A DNA stretch of 64,000 bases from Gemmatimonadota bacterium (lineage in GTDB: Bacteria; Gemmatimonadota; Gemmatimonadetes; Longimicrobiales; Gaopeijiaceae): positions 248,001 through 312,000 of the forward strand of contig JAWKQN010000006.1 in assembly GCA_041390125.1 (NCBI GenBank), given 5' to 3'. The notes under the pieces are model-generated. The model was not told the DNA's origin. It searched no databases and saw only the letters and a list, made by a program, of their open reading frames with translations. The translations under genes were made by a program, and so were the position numbers. Positions 24,880 to 33,987 of this stretch are shown here, piece by piece (position 1 is the stretch's first letter; every line of letters begins with the position of its first letter).

Positions 24880-27804
24880 CTAACGCGCGTTGTCGAGGCT
24901 GCGCTGGCGGTAGTCGAACTTGAGGTCGCTGTTGTCCTTCAGCTGGACCTCGAAGCGGAACGTCCAGTTGCCGTTGACCGTCTGGACGAAGTCGAAGTGG
25001 GCGTCCCAGCGGTGCAGATCGCGTGTCAGGCGCACGATGTGATCCAGGAACTGCCCCTGGATCCGGTCGTAGGAGGTCCGCCACGTGACGTCCCAGCTCC
25101 GGGTGGGGCTGAAGCTGACGTTGGCCGTGATCAGCTCGTCCGTCTCGGTCGCGTAGCGCGGGCGGCGCAGGGAGTAGTTGAAGCTCGCATTGAAGCCGCG
25201 GCCGCCGGAGCGCTGCTCTCCCCCGCCCCGGAACGGATCCTCGGTGCGCGGCACGATCGTGGTCTCCTGCGAGCCCGTGTCATCCACCAGGGGGTTGTCC
25301 GGTGGGAGCGCCGCCGTGCGGTCCGGAACCGGGGAGCCACGGCGCCCGCCGAGGCCCAGCCAACGCAGGATGGCCGAGTTGCTGCTCAGGGCGAATCCGA
25401 AGTTGACGGACGACAGGTGCATGCTGAACTGCTTCTCGCCCGATCGGTCCGCGCCGCGATCGAACAGGTCGAAGCTGAGGGACGGCGAGATCCCGCGCAG
25501 GTAGTCCGACGTCAGGCGCACCTGCAGCTCCTGGTTCTGCAGGCCCTCCTCCCACCGCCCCGTGGAGTCGGCGAGCACGAAGTCGTACTGGACCGCGCTC
25601 AGACCGATGCCCAGGAGCTGGATGGGTTGGGTTCCCGCCGGCGGCCGCGTCGGCTCCGGCCGGTCGCCGCGGGCGGCGGCGCGGGGTCGACGCGCTCCCT
25701 GCGCCGCCAGCGCCTGCCCCTGGGCCGTGGTGTCGGCCAGGGCGGCCAGGGAGTCGGCGACGGCCAAGGAGTCCTGCACCATCTGGGCGCTGTCGGCCTG
25801 GGCCTGCGCCTCGGGGTTCAGCTTGGCCTCGAAGGTCTGGTTGAAGGACAACGAGATCTGGTTCCGGCGGCGGATCTCGCGCGCGCCGGTGAAGACCTCG
25901 CGCTGCAGGTCGGTGGGCGTGACCGCCGGCGCGTAATCGTAGTCCAGCTGCGGGGTGATCTTGTGTCGGATCGCCTCGAATGGCCCGAATCCGCCCCAGA
26001 ACCCGTACACGTCCGCCTTCACGCCGACGCCGAAGGAGGACCGGCGCGGGGCCGACACGAACTCCTGGGCCGCCTCGATCTGGTCCGAGCGCAGCAGCTG
26101 GCCGGAGACGCGGTACCGGGGGGTGACCACCAGCGACCCGAACGTGCGCAGCTGGTAGTCCAGGGTGGCGGACCAGTCGATGGTGGACTCGGCGACGTCG
26201 GACACGCCCAGGTTGACCGTGGTGTCGCCCGGCTCGAACAACGCCGCGCCCGGGATGTCCCGATTGAGGCGTTCGTTGAAGCTGGCCTGCTGCGAGAAGC
26301 CGAAGTTCCCCAGCGTGAAGCTGGACGTCAGGTTGCCCCGCGTGGTGATGAGGTCCGCCCGCGACAGCACGAACGCGCTGTCGGGGGACTGCGCCGGATT
26401 GTCGGTGATGTCACGGTTGAAGCCCATCCCGCCCGACCAGGACAGGTTGTTGTACCAGCGCTCGCGGTTGGCGGGCGCCTGGAAGAAGGTCAGCGGAGAC
26501 AGGGACAGCGACGCGTTGGGAAGCGTCATGGTGACCCGGTCGTCCGTGAGGAACTGCTTGCGGTTGGCGCCCACGTTGAGCGAGCCCCAGTCGAAGCGGC
26601 GGGTGAAGCGGCCCTCCGAGTCGATGGACTGCGTGAGCTCCAGCGGATTGAACGTGTTCTGGCGGACGAACGAGCCGGCCGACGCGTAGCTGGCGTTGAC
26701 CGCGACGGAAGTGCGCTCGCTGATCTCCCAGTTGTTCTGCGTGTTCAGCGTGCGCTGACGTCCACCACCCGTCTCCCAGTACTCGCGGTAGTTGATGCCA
26801 CCACGCAGGAACTGCCGCGCCCAGAAGTAGTTGAAACCCCCTTGCAACGCGAAGAACCGGTCGCTGAACCAGTCCATGGCGATCTTGGCGTCCGTGTAGT
26901 CGGACATCGCCCAGTAGAAGCCGAGGTTCGAGATCCGGCGCCGATAGCTGCCCGACGTGCGCACGATGTCGTTGATGGAGAACGTGGGCGCCAGGATGCC
27001 GCTCGAACGCCCCGTCCCCAGCCCCTGGGCGATGAAGGGCAGCCACATGACGGGGACATCCGCGAAGCGCAGGGTGACGTTGCGCGCCACGAACCAGTTG
27101 TCGGACACCCACTTGATCTCGCCGGTCGCGAAGTGGTAGTGGGGCTCGTCCAGCTCGCACGACGTGAACGAGATGTGCCGCCCCCAGAAGAGGCCGGGCT
27201 GGACGGACGTGAGATCGCCCGCCACCTGCCAGTTGGCACCTTCGTTGTAGACCGTGCGCGCGCCCAGCGCGGTGCCGCGGTCGGCGTTCAGATCATAGAT
27301 GAGCTGTCGGCTGGTCAGCGGCTCCCCGTCGGGTCGGCGGAACTCGGCGGCACCGCGCGCGGTGACCAGCCCGCGCTCCTCGTCGAAGTCGATGGCCGTG
27401 TCCGCCGTCAGCTCGAAGTCCGCACGCGCGACGAGCGGCTTGCGCTCCTCCGTGCCGATCAGCGAGAGCCGGCGCTCGGCGGCGCCGAACTCCGCCCCTG
27501 CCCCCTGGTAGCGCGTGACCTCGAAGCCGGGCAGCTCGAGGAGGCGACCGGCGATGGAGTCGAACCCCGCCAGCCCCTGCCCCGCCCCGGGCCCCTGCCC
27601 GCGCCGGGCGGCGGCGGTGGAGTCGTCCACGAGCAGGGTGGAGTCCAGACCGGGCGGCCGCGCGAGCTGGCGCAGACGCTCGAAGATCTGGAGCCGGGTG
27701 GAATCGGGCTGCTGGGCCGAAAGCGCACCCGGGGGGAAGGCCGCCGTTCCCAGCGCCACCCACAGACCGTAGCGCAGGACCGCACCCGTCACCCCTCGCC
27801 TCAT
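24880..27804 (-). CDS. lptD: LPS-assembly outer-membrane protein LptD
   Basis: Outer-membrane barrel that inserts lipopolysaccharide into the outer leaflet. Seen: signal peptide (residues 1-29, ending ALSAQ), an OstA-like N domain around 120-240 with DEERGLVTARGAAEFRR and the FTSCELDEPHYHF block, then a long C-terminal barrel of repeated strands such as GGINYREYWETGGG and ATLDYQLRTFGSLVVTPRYR. Length 974 aa, somewhat above the usual. Start overlaps the tatC stop (ATGA). A Gln/Ala-rich insert near residues 660-710 is unusual for the family. LptE is not in the window. Confidence 0.87.
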   Translation of the reverse strand: MRRGVTGAVLRYGLWVALGTAAFPPGALSAQQPDSTRLQIFERLRQLARPPGLDSTLLVDDSTAAARRGQGPGAGQGLAGFDSIAGRLLELPGFEVTRYQGAGAEFGAAERRLSLIGTEERKPLVARADFELTADTAIDFDEERGLVTARGAAEFRRPDGEPLTSRQLIYDLNADRGTALGARTVYNEGANWQVAGDLTSVQPGLFWGRHISFTSCELDEPHYHFATGEIKWVSDNWFVARNVTLRFADVPVMWLPFIAQGLGTGRSSGILAPTFSINDIVRTSGSYRRRISNLGFYWAMSDYTDAKIAMDWFSDRFFALQGGFNYFWARQFLRGGINYREYWETGGGRQRTLNTQNNWEISERTSVAVNASYASAGSFVRQNTFNPLELTQSIDSEGRFTRRFDWGSLNVGANRKQFLTDDRVTMTLPNASLSLSPLTFFQAPANRERWYNNLSWSGGMGFNRDITDNPAQSPDSAFVLSRADLITTRGNLTSSFTLGNFGFSQQASFNERLNRDIPGAALFEPGDTTVNLGVSDVAESTIDWSATLDYQLRTFGSLVVTPRYRVSGQLLRSDQIEAAQEFVSAPRRSSFGVGVKADVYGFWGGFGPFEAIRHKITPQLDYDYAPAVTPTDLQREVFTGAREIRRRNQISLSFNQTFEAKLNPEAQAQADSAQMVQDSLAVADSLAALADTTAQGQALAAQGARRPRAAARGDRPEPTRPPAGTQPIQLLGIGLSAVQYDFVLADSTGRWEEGLQNQELQVRLTSDYLRGISPSLSFDLFDRGADRSGEKQFSMHLSSVNFGFALSSNSAILRWLGLGGRRGSPVPDRTAALPPDNPLVDDTGSQETTIVPRTEDPFRGGGEQRSGGRGFNASFNYSLRRPRYATETDELITANVSFSPTRSWDVTWRTSYDRIQGQFLDHIVRLTRDLHRWDAHFDFVQTVNGNWTFRFEVQLKDNSDLKFDYRQRSLDNAR

Positions 27805-28610
27805 CCGCCGACTCCCACCGCTCCTTCAGGAGGCTCGTCGGAAGACGACAGGATGTGCCGCTCGCGTCGCCGGTAGATGACGCTGGAGAGCGTGATGCTG
27901 ACCTCGTAGAGCAGGATCAGCGGAACCATCATGAGGATGGTGACGGTGATGACGTCGCCCGGGGACAGGAAGCTCGCCACGACCGTGTTGATCACCAGCG
28001 CGTGCCGGCGCTTGCTGCGCAGGAACTGGGGCGTGACCAGCCCCAGCGCCGAGAGGATCATCACCACCACCGGGAGCTCGAAGACCGCGCCGAAGCCGAT
28101 GAGCAGCTTGGTGACGAACCCGAAGTAGCGGTTCACCTCGAGCGTGGTGTCGAGGAACTGGGTCTGGAATCCCAGGAGGAACGGGATGGTCACGGGGAGC
28201 GCGATGTAGTACGCGAGCCCCGCCCCGGCCAGGAAGAGCAGGAGCCCGAAGTAGAGGGCGGGCACGATCACCCGTTTCTCCTGCTTCTCCAGCGCCGGAG
28301 ACAGGAAGCTCCAGAGGTGGTACAGGAGGATGGGGAACGCCAGGATCGACCCCACCACCAGGGCCAGCTTCAGGGTCACGAAGAACGGGTCCGTGATCCC
28401 GAGCGCCACCAGCTTGGTGTTGGGCCGGTACTCCTGCAGGGGGGCCAGCAGGAACTGCAGCACGCCGAAGCGCTGCACGATCCAGAAGCCCAGCAGGGTG
28501 GCCAGCACCAGGGCGAAGAGCGACCACAGGATGCGCCAGCGGAGCTCCTCGAGGTGCTCGAGGAAGGGCATCTCACCCTTCGGGTTGATTCTCCGCTCCG
28601 TCATCACCAT
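27801..28610 (-). CDS. tatC: Sec-independent translocase subunit TatC
   Basis: Receptor of the twin-arginine pathway; six membrane helices. Seen: the conserved opening GEMPFLEHLEELRWRI, P-rich periplasmic loop after helix 1, FLSPALEKQEKR in the first cytoplasmic loop, and FGAVFELPVVVMIL with the conserved FE-x-P. Length 269 aa. The ATG at 28610 gives a 38-base overlap with nrdR; ATG 28604 and ATG 28571 (one base after the nrdR stop) are alternatives. I keep the long form because RINPKGEMPFLEHLEELR fits TatC N termini. Confidence 0.93.
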   Translation of the reverse strand: MVMTERRINPKGEMPFLEHLEELRWRILWSLFALVLATLLGFWIVQRFGVLQFLLAPLQEYRPNTKLVALGITDPFFVTLKLALVVGSILAFPILLYHLWSFLSPALEKQEKRVIVPALYFGLLLFLAGAGLAYYIALPVTIPFLLGFQTQFLDTTLEVNRYFGFVTKLLIGFGAVFELPVVVMILSALGLVTPQFLRSKRRHALVINTVVASFLSPGDVITVTILMMVPLILLYEVSITLSSVIYRRRERHILSSSDEPPEGAVGVGG

Positions 28611-29118
28611 CCGTGGGGAGCTCCAGGGGGAGCTCGACCTGATCCAGAGTCGCCAGCTCGCGCCGCTGCCGGGCCCGAACCTCGCTCACGAAATCTTCAA
28701 ACTCGTCCAGATCCCGGAAGTTCCGGTAGACGGACGCATACCGGACATAGGCCACCCGGTCCAGCTGGCGGAGCTGGTGCATCACCATCTCGCTGATCCG
28801 GGTGCTGGAGACCTCCACCCCGGCGGAGCGGCCCAGGGCGTCCTCGACGTCCTCCACGATCTGGTCGATGGCGTCGGAGGAGACGGGCCGCTTGGCACAG
28901 GCGGCCGTCAGGCTACGCAGCAGCTTCCGCCGATCGTACTCCTCGGATTCGCCGCTCCGCTTGAGGACCCGGATGGGCCGCTGCTCCACCTCCTCGTAGG
29001 TGGTGAAGCGGGCCCCGCAGCTCTCGCATTCCCGGCGCCGCCGGACCGCTCGACCCCCGCGGCTGAGGCGCGTGTCCACCACCCGCGTATCGGTCGCGTC
29101 GCAGGCGGCGCAGCGCAT
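28573..29118 (-). CDS. nrdR: transcriptional repressor NrdR
   Basis: Zinc- and nucleotide-binding repressor of ribonucleotide reductase genes. Seen: zinc ribbon C3-x2-C6 ... C31-x2-C34, then the ATP-cone from about 49 to 139 (RVLKRSGESEEYDRRKLLRSL, CAKRPVS, SVYRNFRDLDEFEDFV). Length 181 aa, about 25 residues longer than usual because of a charged C-terminal tail. No nrd gene is nearby, so it acts in trans. It sits between cpoB (22-base gap) and tatC. Confidence 0.95.
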   Translation of the reverse strand: MRCAACDATDTRVVDTRLSRGGRAVRRRRECESCGARFTTYEEVEQRPIRVLKRSGESEEYDRRKLLRSLTAACAKRPVSSDAIDQIVEDVEDALGRSAGVEVSSTRISEMVMHQLRQLDRVAYVRYASVYRNFRDLDEFEDFVSEVRARQRRELATLDQVELPLELPTDGDDGAENQPEG

Positions 29119-29140
29119 CGGCCGGGGGACGAGGCCGGGT

Positions 29141-29932
29141 TCAGCCGATCTCGGAGAGCCGCTCGCGCGCGACCCGCGCGGCGTCGGAGTCCGGATAGCC
29201 GGTGACCACCCGCTGGAAGTACCGGCGCGCCGCGTCGGGATCGCCCCGGTCCAGCTCCAGGACCCCGATCCGGTAGAGCGCGTCGGCGGCCAGGGGATCG
29301 GCGGGATAGAGCTCGGGGATGCGCAGGAAGCCGGCGATGGCCTCGTCCACGTTCCCGTCCTGTGCGAGCTGGTCCGCCAGGTAGTAGCGCGCCTCGGGCA
29401 CCCGCTCGTGGGTCGGGAACTGCTGCAGGAACTGCTCGAAGCCGAGCCGGGCCGCGGTCGACGACCGGCGCTGGTACGCCGCGTACGCCGCATCGAAGGC
29501 CGCGTCCGCCTCGTCGTCCCCCGTGCCCGGCGCAGGCCGGGTCTCCGTCTGGTCCAGCCGGGCCCGTCCGGCTTCCACCTGGTCGCGCAGCTGCGTCAGC
29601 GTGCGCTGGTTCTGTCCGGAGAGCTCCTGCAGCTGGATCAGCTGGTCCTTGAGGTCCAGGACCTCGCGGGCCATCTGGCCGCGGAACTCGAAGTTGGCAT
29701 AGGCCTCGTTCTCCAACGTGTCGCCGATCGCGTCGACCGATTCGAACAGCCGCTGGAAGATGGAGTCCTGCCGGGCCGAATGCGCGCGGATCTCCGCGCG
29801 CAGGTCACGGATGTCGCGCTTGGTGGCGCAGCCGGAGAACCCGACCACGCACAGCACGAGCGCCACGCGGACGGCGCTCCTCCGGACGCACGAGGCGCCG
29901 GGTCGATCCGACTCGGAGGAGCGCCGATCCAT
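29141..29932 (-). CDS. cpoB: Tol-Pal system coordinator CpoB/YbgF-like protein
   Basis: Periplasmic partner of TolA linking outer-membrane constriction and peptidoglycan synthesis. Seen: hydrophobic segment near 19-33 followed by GFSGC35, which could be a lipobox, a coiled coil around 40-120 (QDSIFQRLFESVDAIGD, QNQRTLTQLRDQVEAGRARL) and three C-terminal TPRs (AFDAAYAAYQRRSSTAARLGFEQFLQQFP and DALYRIGVLELDRGDPDAARRYFQRVVTGYP). Length 263 aa. Five bases after pal. The N-terminal 15 residues may be non-coding; a GTG at 29887 is a shorter start. Confidence 0.88.
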   Translation of the reverse strand: MDRRSSESDRPGASCVRRSAVRVALVLCVVGFSGCATKRDIRDLRAEIRAHSARQDSIFQRLFESVDAIGDTLENEAYANFEFRGQMAREVLDLKDQLIQLQELSGQNQRTLTQLRDQVEAGRARLDQTETRPAPGTGDDEADAAFDAAYAAYQRRSSTAARLGFEQFLQQFPTHERVPEARYYLADQLAQDGNVDEAIAGFLRIPELYPADPLAADALYRIGVLELDRGDPDAARRYFQRVVTGYPDSDAARVARERLSEIG

Positions 29933-29937
29933 CGCGA

Positions 29938-30519
29938 CTACCGCGCCACCGGCTGGATGTCGTTCTCGCCGGCCGTGATGATGAACGCGGCGCGACGGTT
30001 GCGCGACCACGACGACTCGTTGCTGCCCGAGTCGAGCGGACGCTCCTCACCGTAGGAGATCAGCGAGAACCGGTTGGCGGTCAGACCGAAGCTCTCGAAG
30101 AAGCTGCGCACGCTCTCGGCGCGTCGCTGTCCGAGCGCGATGTTGTACTCGGTCGAGCCGCGCTCGTCCGCGTGACCTTCGATGCGGAGCTGCACGGTCG
30201 GATTGGCGCGCAGGATGTCCACCTTGTCACGCAGGATGCGCTGCGCCTCCGGCGTGAGGTTGGCCATGTTGTACTCGAAGAACACCATGGCGGTGAGCGC
30301 CGAGCGCGCCATCTCGATCTGGCGCTGCCGCTCGGCCTCGGCGCGGGCAGCGGCCTCCCGTTCCGCACGTGCGCGCGCCTCTTCCTCGGCGCGGCGCCGG
30401 GCCTCGTCGTCGTCGGTGGCGGCCGGTTGCGGCGCGGGTGCCGGGGGTGGGTCCTTCTTGCAGCCACCGATCGGCAGGGCGATGGCGAATGCCAGGACCA
30501 GCAGGGTACGAGGCTTCAT
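29938..30519 (-). CDS. pal: peptidoglycan-associated lipoprotein Pal
   Basis: Outer-membrane lipoprotein gripping peptidoglycan as part of the Tol-Pal constriction system. Seen: signal peptide and lipobox IGGC with C20, a Pro/Ala then Arg/Glu-rich helical stalk (residues 25-70), and a C-terminal OmpA-like domain with the peptidoglycan-binding pattern GHADERGSTEYNIALGQRRA. Length 193 aa. Start ATG 30519 with GGAG five bases upstream. A promoter candidate lies in the 123-base gap after tolB. Confidence 0.95.
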   Translation of the reverse strand: MKPRTLLVLAFAIALPIGGCKKDPPPAPAPQPAATDDDEARRRAEEEARARAEREAAARAEAERQRQIEMARSALTAMVFFEYNMANLTPEAQRILRDKVDILRANPTVQLRIEGHADERGSTEYNIALGQRRAESVRSFFESFGLTANRFSLISYGEERPLDSGSNESSWSRNRRAAFIITAGENDIQPVAR

Positions 30520-30625
30520 CCTTTCTCCATCCACTCGAGGGGACATGTCCTGGGGTCGTGGCCAGCACCTCGAAGCCACCCACGACCGGTAGTGTACTTC
30601 CTGACGCGAACCGGGCCCGCGCCAG

Positions 30626-30654
30626 CATATAAGGTAGGCGCCCTAGTTCCGCAA
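30626..30654 (-). promoter_or_regulatory. candidate internal promoter for pal-cpoB
   Basis: Minus strand: -35 TTGCGG (30649-30654, inside the last codons of tolB), 17-base spacer, -10 TATATG (30626-30631). Expected start near 30619, leader about 100 bases. Confidence 0.35.
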
Positions 30655-32031
30655 TATGTTTCCGCGGGCCTCCGCCAGCGTCGGCGACCATTCCGGGGCC
30701 CGGGCGCGGATGTTCGGGACCAGCAGACGGGTCCGACCCGTCACCGCGTCCACCACCCACAGCCCCACCCCGTTCGAGCGCTCGCCCACGAAGACGATGT
30801 GCCGGCCGTCGGGGGCCCAGCTCGGGTCCTCGTTCTGGCCCTCGCGGGTGAGCTGGATCAAGGACCGCGCCCGCCCACGGCCGACCTCGGCCACCAGGAT
30901 CTGGTAGCGTCCCCGCTCGATGCGGCCGTGGAAGACCACCCGATCCCCGATGGGGGACCAGTCCGGGCTGGTGTAGTAGCCGCGCTCGCGGACGTCGAAG
31001 GGCGACAGGAGATCGCCGTCCCCGCCCCCGGAGGGCATGATGTAGATCTGCGGCGCCGACTCCCCCGCCAGGCGGGACGTCATGAAGGCCAGCCGCCCCC
31101 CGTCCGGCGAGTAGCTGGGCGAGATGTCGTCGTAGCGGCGGGCGTCGGTCAGGCGCTGCAGGCAGCAGCCCCGCCCGATGTCGTAGCTGTAGATCCCGCC
31201 CCCGTCGCCGGCCACACCGAACGTGATCTGCTGCCCGTTGGGGTGGTAGGTGGGCGTCAGGTACATGGCGTCCCCGGTGCCGGGCACCGCCTTCTCGGCG
31301 CGCGTCACCAGGTCCAGCTCGTAGATGCGGGCCGGTCCGTCCTTGTAGGACGTGAAGGCCAGCCGCCGGCCGTCGGGCGCCCAGGTCGGGGAGAGGGTGA
31401 TGGTCCCGTAGCGGGTCACCCGCTCCATGTTCTCGCCGTCGGAGTCCACCAGCCACAGGTCCTGGTTGCCGTCCCCGTCGCGTCGCGAGAACGCGATCCG
31501 GCTGGCGGCCATCCCGGGCTCCCCGGTGATCCACTCCACGATGGCGTCGGAGACCGCGTGCACCGCCATGCGGAAGTCGTCGCTGTCCTGGGGGGGCAAC
31601 GGGAAGCGCGCGCGCTGCTTGGACTCGCGGTAGACGACGTCGTGCAGCTCGAGCGCGAGGGTGAAGCCGTCCCCCACCCCCTCCACCTGCCCGTCCAGCA
31701 ACCACGTGGCGCCGAAGCGGTCCCACAGGCCGTAGTTCACCGTGCCGTCCTCCATCATGTCGGGCGGCAGCGAGTCGATGATCTCGAAGCGGTCCGAGTA
31801 GCGGAGGTCGCGCGCCAGGATGGCGCCCACGCCGGCGGCCACGGCCTCGCCCCCGAAGCGGGCGGACAGCGGCGGCAGCGCGAGTCCCGGCCGTTCGGCG
31901 TTGGGGTCGTAGACGAGGCCCAGGCGGACGTTGGGGAACTCCTCCTGGGCGAGCGCGCGGTCGGTGAGCGGTCCGGCAGCCAGCGTGAGCAGCACCGCGA
32001 TCGGGAGGGCGGGCAGCAGGCGGAGGCGCAT
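30643..32031 (-). CDS. tolB: Tol-Pal system protein TolB
   Basis: Periplasmic beta-propeller that competes with TolA for Pal. Seen: signal peptide MRLRLLPALPIAVLLTLAAG with Ala-Leu-Ala before cleavage, an N-terminal alpha/beta domain (RDLRYSDRFEIIDSLP, WLLDGQVEGVGDGFTLALELHD), then WD40/PD40-type blades, for example LSPTWAPDGRRLAFTSY, ISPSYSPDGGRLAFMTS and EDPSWAPDGRHIVFVGE. Length 462 aa. ATG 32031 is preferred for the signal peptide; the ATG at 32100 overlapping the tolA stop (ATGA) would add 23 residues and may be the true coupled start. Confidence 0.93.
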   Translation of the reverse strand: MRLRLLPALPIAVLLTLAAGPLTDRALAQEEFPNVRLGLVYDPNAERPGLALPPLSARFGGEAVAAGVGAILARDLRYSDRFEIIDSLPPDMMEDGTVNYGLWDRFGATWLLDGQVEGVGDGFTLALELHDVVYRESKQRARFPLPPQDSDDFRMAVHAVSDAIVEWITGEPGMAASRIAFSRRDGDGNQDLWLVDSDGENMERVTRYGTITLSPTWAPDGRRLAFTSYKDGPARIYELDLVTRAEKAVPGTGDAMYLTPTYHPNGQQITFGVAGDGGGIYSYDIGRGCCLQRLTDARRYDDISPSYSPDGGRLAFMTSRLAGESAPQIYIMPSGGGDGDLLSPFDVRERGYYTSPDWSPIGDRVVFHGRIERGRYQILVAEVGRGRARSLIQLTREGQNEDPSWAPDGRHIVFVGERSNGVGLWVVDAVTGRTRLLVPNIRARAPEWSPTLAEARGNILRN

Positions 32032-32096
32032 CGGGATCGGTCTCGTGGGTTCGGCGCGAGAAGGGGGCCGGTCGGCGGAGCCGACGCGGGCGACGC

Positions 32097-32840
32097 TCAT
32101 CCGCCCCGCGGGGCGAAGAAGAACTCGATCGGCAACGCGTCCCAGGCGAAGTCGTCGGGCAGGACTCCGAAGCGGCCGTTGCCCGCGCACTCGACGGCCT
32201 CGATGGCCAGCACGTCGAAGGCCAGGCTGCCGGTCGATTCTACCTTCTCGATCCCGGAAACGGTCCCGTCGCGGTGGATCACGAAGCGCACGGTCGCGCT
32301 GTGCCGCCCGGTGGGCGCGCGGAAACACCGACGGAGCTGGCTCACGATGTTCGCGTAGTACTGCGGGTAGTCCCGCCGCAGCCCCTCCATGCGCACGTTG
32401 ATGTCCTCTCCACCCCGTTCGGCATCGGGGGCTTCCGGCTCGGGCGCCGTGGCCTGCCGCGGCTCCTCCTTGGGCGGATCGGGCGTGGGGGGCTCGGGGC
32501 GCGGGGGCTCCGGCCGGGTCTCCGGCGGCGGGGTCACCTCCTCGCGCTGCTCCGGGGGCGGCGGGGCCTCGGGCTGGGGATCGGGCTCCTCGACCACCAG
32601 CTCCTCCTCGGGCGGGCTGGCCTCCTGCACCTCCTCGGCCTGGGCAGGGGGCGGGGAGAAGAGCTGGATCCGCACCGTCTCGTACTGGATGGGCTGGGGC
32701 CGGAGCGCGGTCGAGCCCCACGCCACCGCGATCACCAGCGCGTGCAGGACGCCGCTGGCCACGACGGCGCGGCGATCGGGACCCCGCCCGCGGCGCGCGG
32801 GCGCGTCCGCCGGGTCCGGCGGGCCCACGACGGGACGCAT
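32097..32840 (-). CDS. tolA: TolA/TonB-type energy-transducing periplasmic protein
   Basis: Spans the periplasm from the TolQR motor to TolB-Pal. Seen: cytoplasmic basic start, one membrane helix (VVASGVLHALVIAVAW, residues 26-41), a Pro/Glu-rich extended linker (about 60-145), and a C-terminal TonB/TolA domain with cysteines in QLRRCFRAP and VECAGNGRFG and the ATVRFVIHRDGTVSGIEKVESTG strand block. Length 247 aa. The order tolQ-tolR-this-tolB-pal identifies it as the TolA-equivalent rather than a siderophore TonB. Confidence 0.88.
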   Translation of the reverse strand: MRPVVGPPDPADAPARRGRGPDRRAVVASGVLHALVIAVAWGSTALRPQPIQYETVRIQLFSPPPAQAEEVQEASPPEEELVVEEPDPQPEAPPPPEQREEVTPPPETRPEPPRPEPPTPDPPKEEPRQATAPEPEAPDAERGGEDINVRMEGLRRDYPQYYANIVSQLRRCFRAPTGRHSATVRFVIHRDGTVSGIEKVESTGSLAFDVLAIEAVECAGNGRFGVLPDDFAWDALPIEFFFAPRGG

Positions 32841-33271
32841 CAGCGCCGTCGGGTGTCGGATTCGACGACCACGCTCAACTGGGCACCCTCCACCTGGTTC
32901 ACCGCATCGAAGGCCTCGATGACCCGTCCGTACGGGACCTGCCGGTCCCCACGGAGATAGACCGTCCCTCCGCCCGAACGTTCCACCAGGCGCTGCACCA
33001 GCTGACGCAGCGACTCCGCGGTCTCGACCCGCTGGTCCTCCACGAAGAAGGTCCCGTCCCGGTCGATGGAGACGATGATGGGGGTGCGATCCGCGTCGAG
33101 CGGAGCGACGTTGCCTTCCGGCAGATCCACCTCGATCCCGCCCTGCAGGATCGGTGCGGTGATGATGAAGATGACGAGGAGGGTGAACGCGACGTCGACC
33201 AGGCTGGTGACGTTGATCTGGGCCTCGGTCGGCAGCCCGCGTCGCGAGGAAGCGCGCCGGCCCGACCTCAC
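32840..33271 (-). CDS. tolR: TolR/ExbD-family motor subunit
   Basis: Proton-driven motor subunit partnering TolQ. Seen: a basic cytoplasmic start, one membrane helix with the essential aspartate (INVTSLVDVAFTLLVIFIIT, Asp near residue 26) and a periplasmic domain (GTFFVEDQRVETAESLRQLV, VYLRGDRQVPYGRVIEAFDAV). Length 143 aa. GTG 33271 overlaps the tolQ stop; its own stop shares a base with the tolA start (TGATG). Confidence 0.95.
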   Translation of the reverse strand: MRSGRRASSRRGLPTEAQINVTSLVDVAFTLLVIFIITAPILQGGIEVDLPEGNVAPLDADRTPIIVSIDRDGTFFVEDQRVETAESLRQLVQRLVERSGGGTVYLRGDRQVPYGRVIEAFDAVNQVEGAQLSVVVESDTRRR

Positions 33272-33987
33272 ACGCGGCCCTCGCGGGCGAGCGCGCCGAT
33301 GAACTCGCTGGAGAAGCCCTCGAGCTCCCCGGCGAAGAGGTCCAGCTTGGTGGCGAAGTGGCCGTAGGCGATCACCGCCGGGATGGCCACGGCGAGCCCC
33401 GCCACGGTGGTGATCAGCGCTTCGGCCACTCCGGGCGCGACGGCCGCGATGTTGGCCGAGCCCGCCGACGTGATGCCCAGGAAGGCGTTCATCACCCCGA
33501 TGACGGTGCCCATCAGCCCCAGCAGGGGCGAGATGGAGCCGATGATGGCCAGCCAGGGCAGTCCGTGCGACAGCTCGTCGCGCTCCTCGGCCTCCTCCTT
33601 CTCCATCACCAGACGCAGGGCCTCGAGCTGCGTCAGCGACAGGCCCTCGGTGCTCCCCTGGCCGTGCAGCGAGCCCGGTCGGAGCTCCGAGAAGAAGTTG
33701 ATGCCGCGGCGGAACACGCGCCCGTACGGCGAGTCCGGCAGGGCCACCAGCGCGCGCACGGCCTCCTCCAGCCGCTTGGCGCGCTCCATCTCGTCGATGA
33801 AGCGGCTGCCCTGGCGCCGGACGGAGCCGAACTGGCGCCACTTCCAGACGATGATGATCCAGGACAGGAAGGAGAAGACGGCCAGCACCGTCAGGATGAT
33901 GCGGGTCGAGAGGCCCCCGCCGACGATCATGTCCCAGGCCGTCGCCGGAGGCGGTGCCTGGAAGAGGAAGGCGGAGGCGAGGGTCAC
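33268..33987 (-). CDS. tolQ: TolQ/ExbB-family motor subunit
   Basis: Inner-membrane proton channel of the Tol motor. Seen: three membrane helices (about 28-48, 147-170 and 190-212) with the GLPWLAIIGSISPLLGLMGTVIGVMNAFLGI block and ALITTVAGLAVAIPAVIAYG, both hallmarks of the family. Length 239 aa. GTG 33987 overlaps the stop of the upstream epimerase (GTGA), so the epimerase and tol genes share one message. Confidence 0.95.
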   Translation of the reverse strand: MTLASAFLFQAPPPATAWDMIVGGGLSTRIILTVLAVFSFLSWIIIVWKWRQFGSVRRQGSRFIDEMERAKRLEEAVRALVALPDSPYGRVFRRGINFFSELRPGSLHGQGSTEGLSLTQLEALRLVMEKEEAEERDELSHGLPWLAIIGSISPLLGLMGTVIGVMNAFLGITSAGSANIAAVAPGVAEALITTVAGLAVAIPAVIAYGHFATKLDLFAGELEGFSSEFIGALAREGRV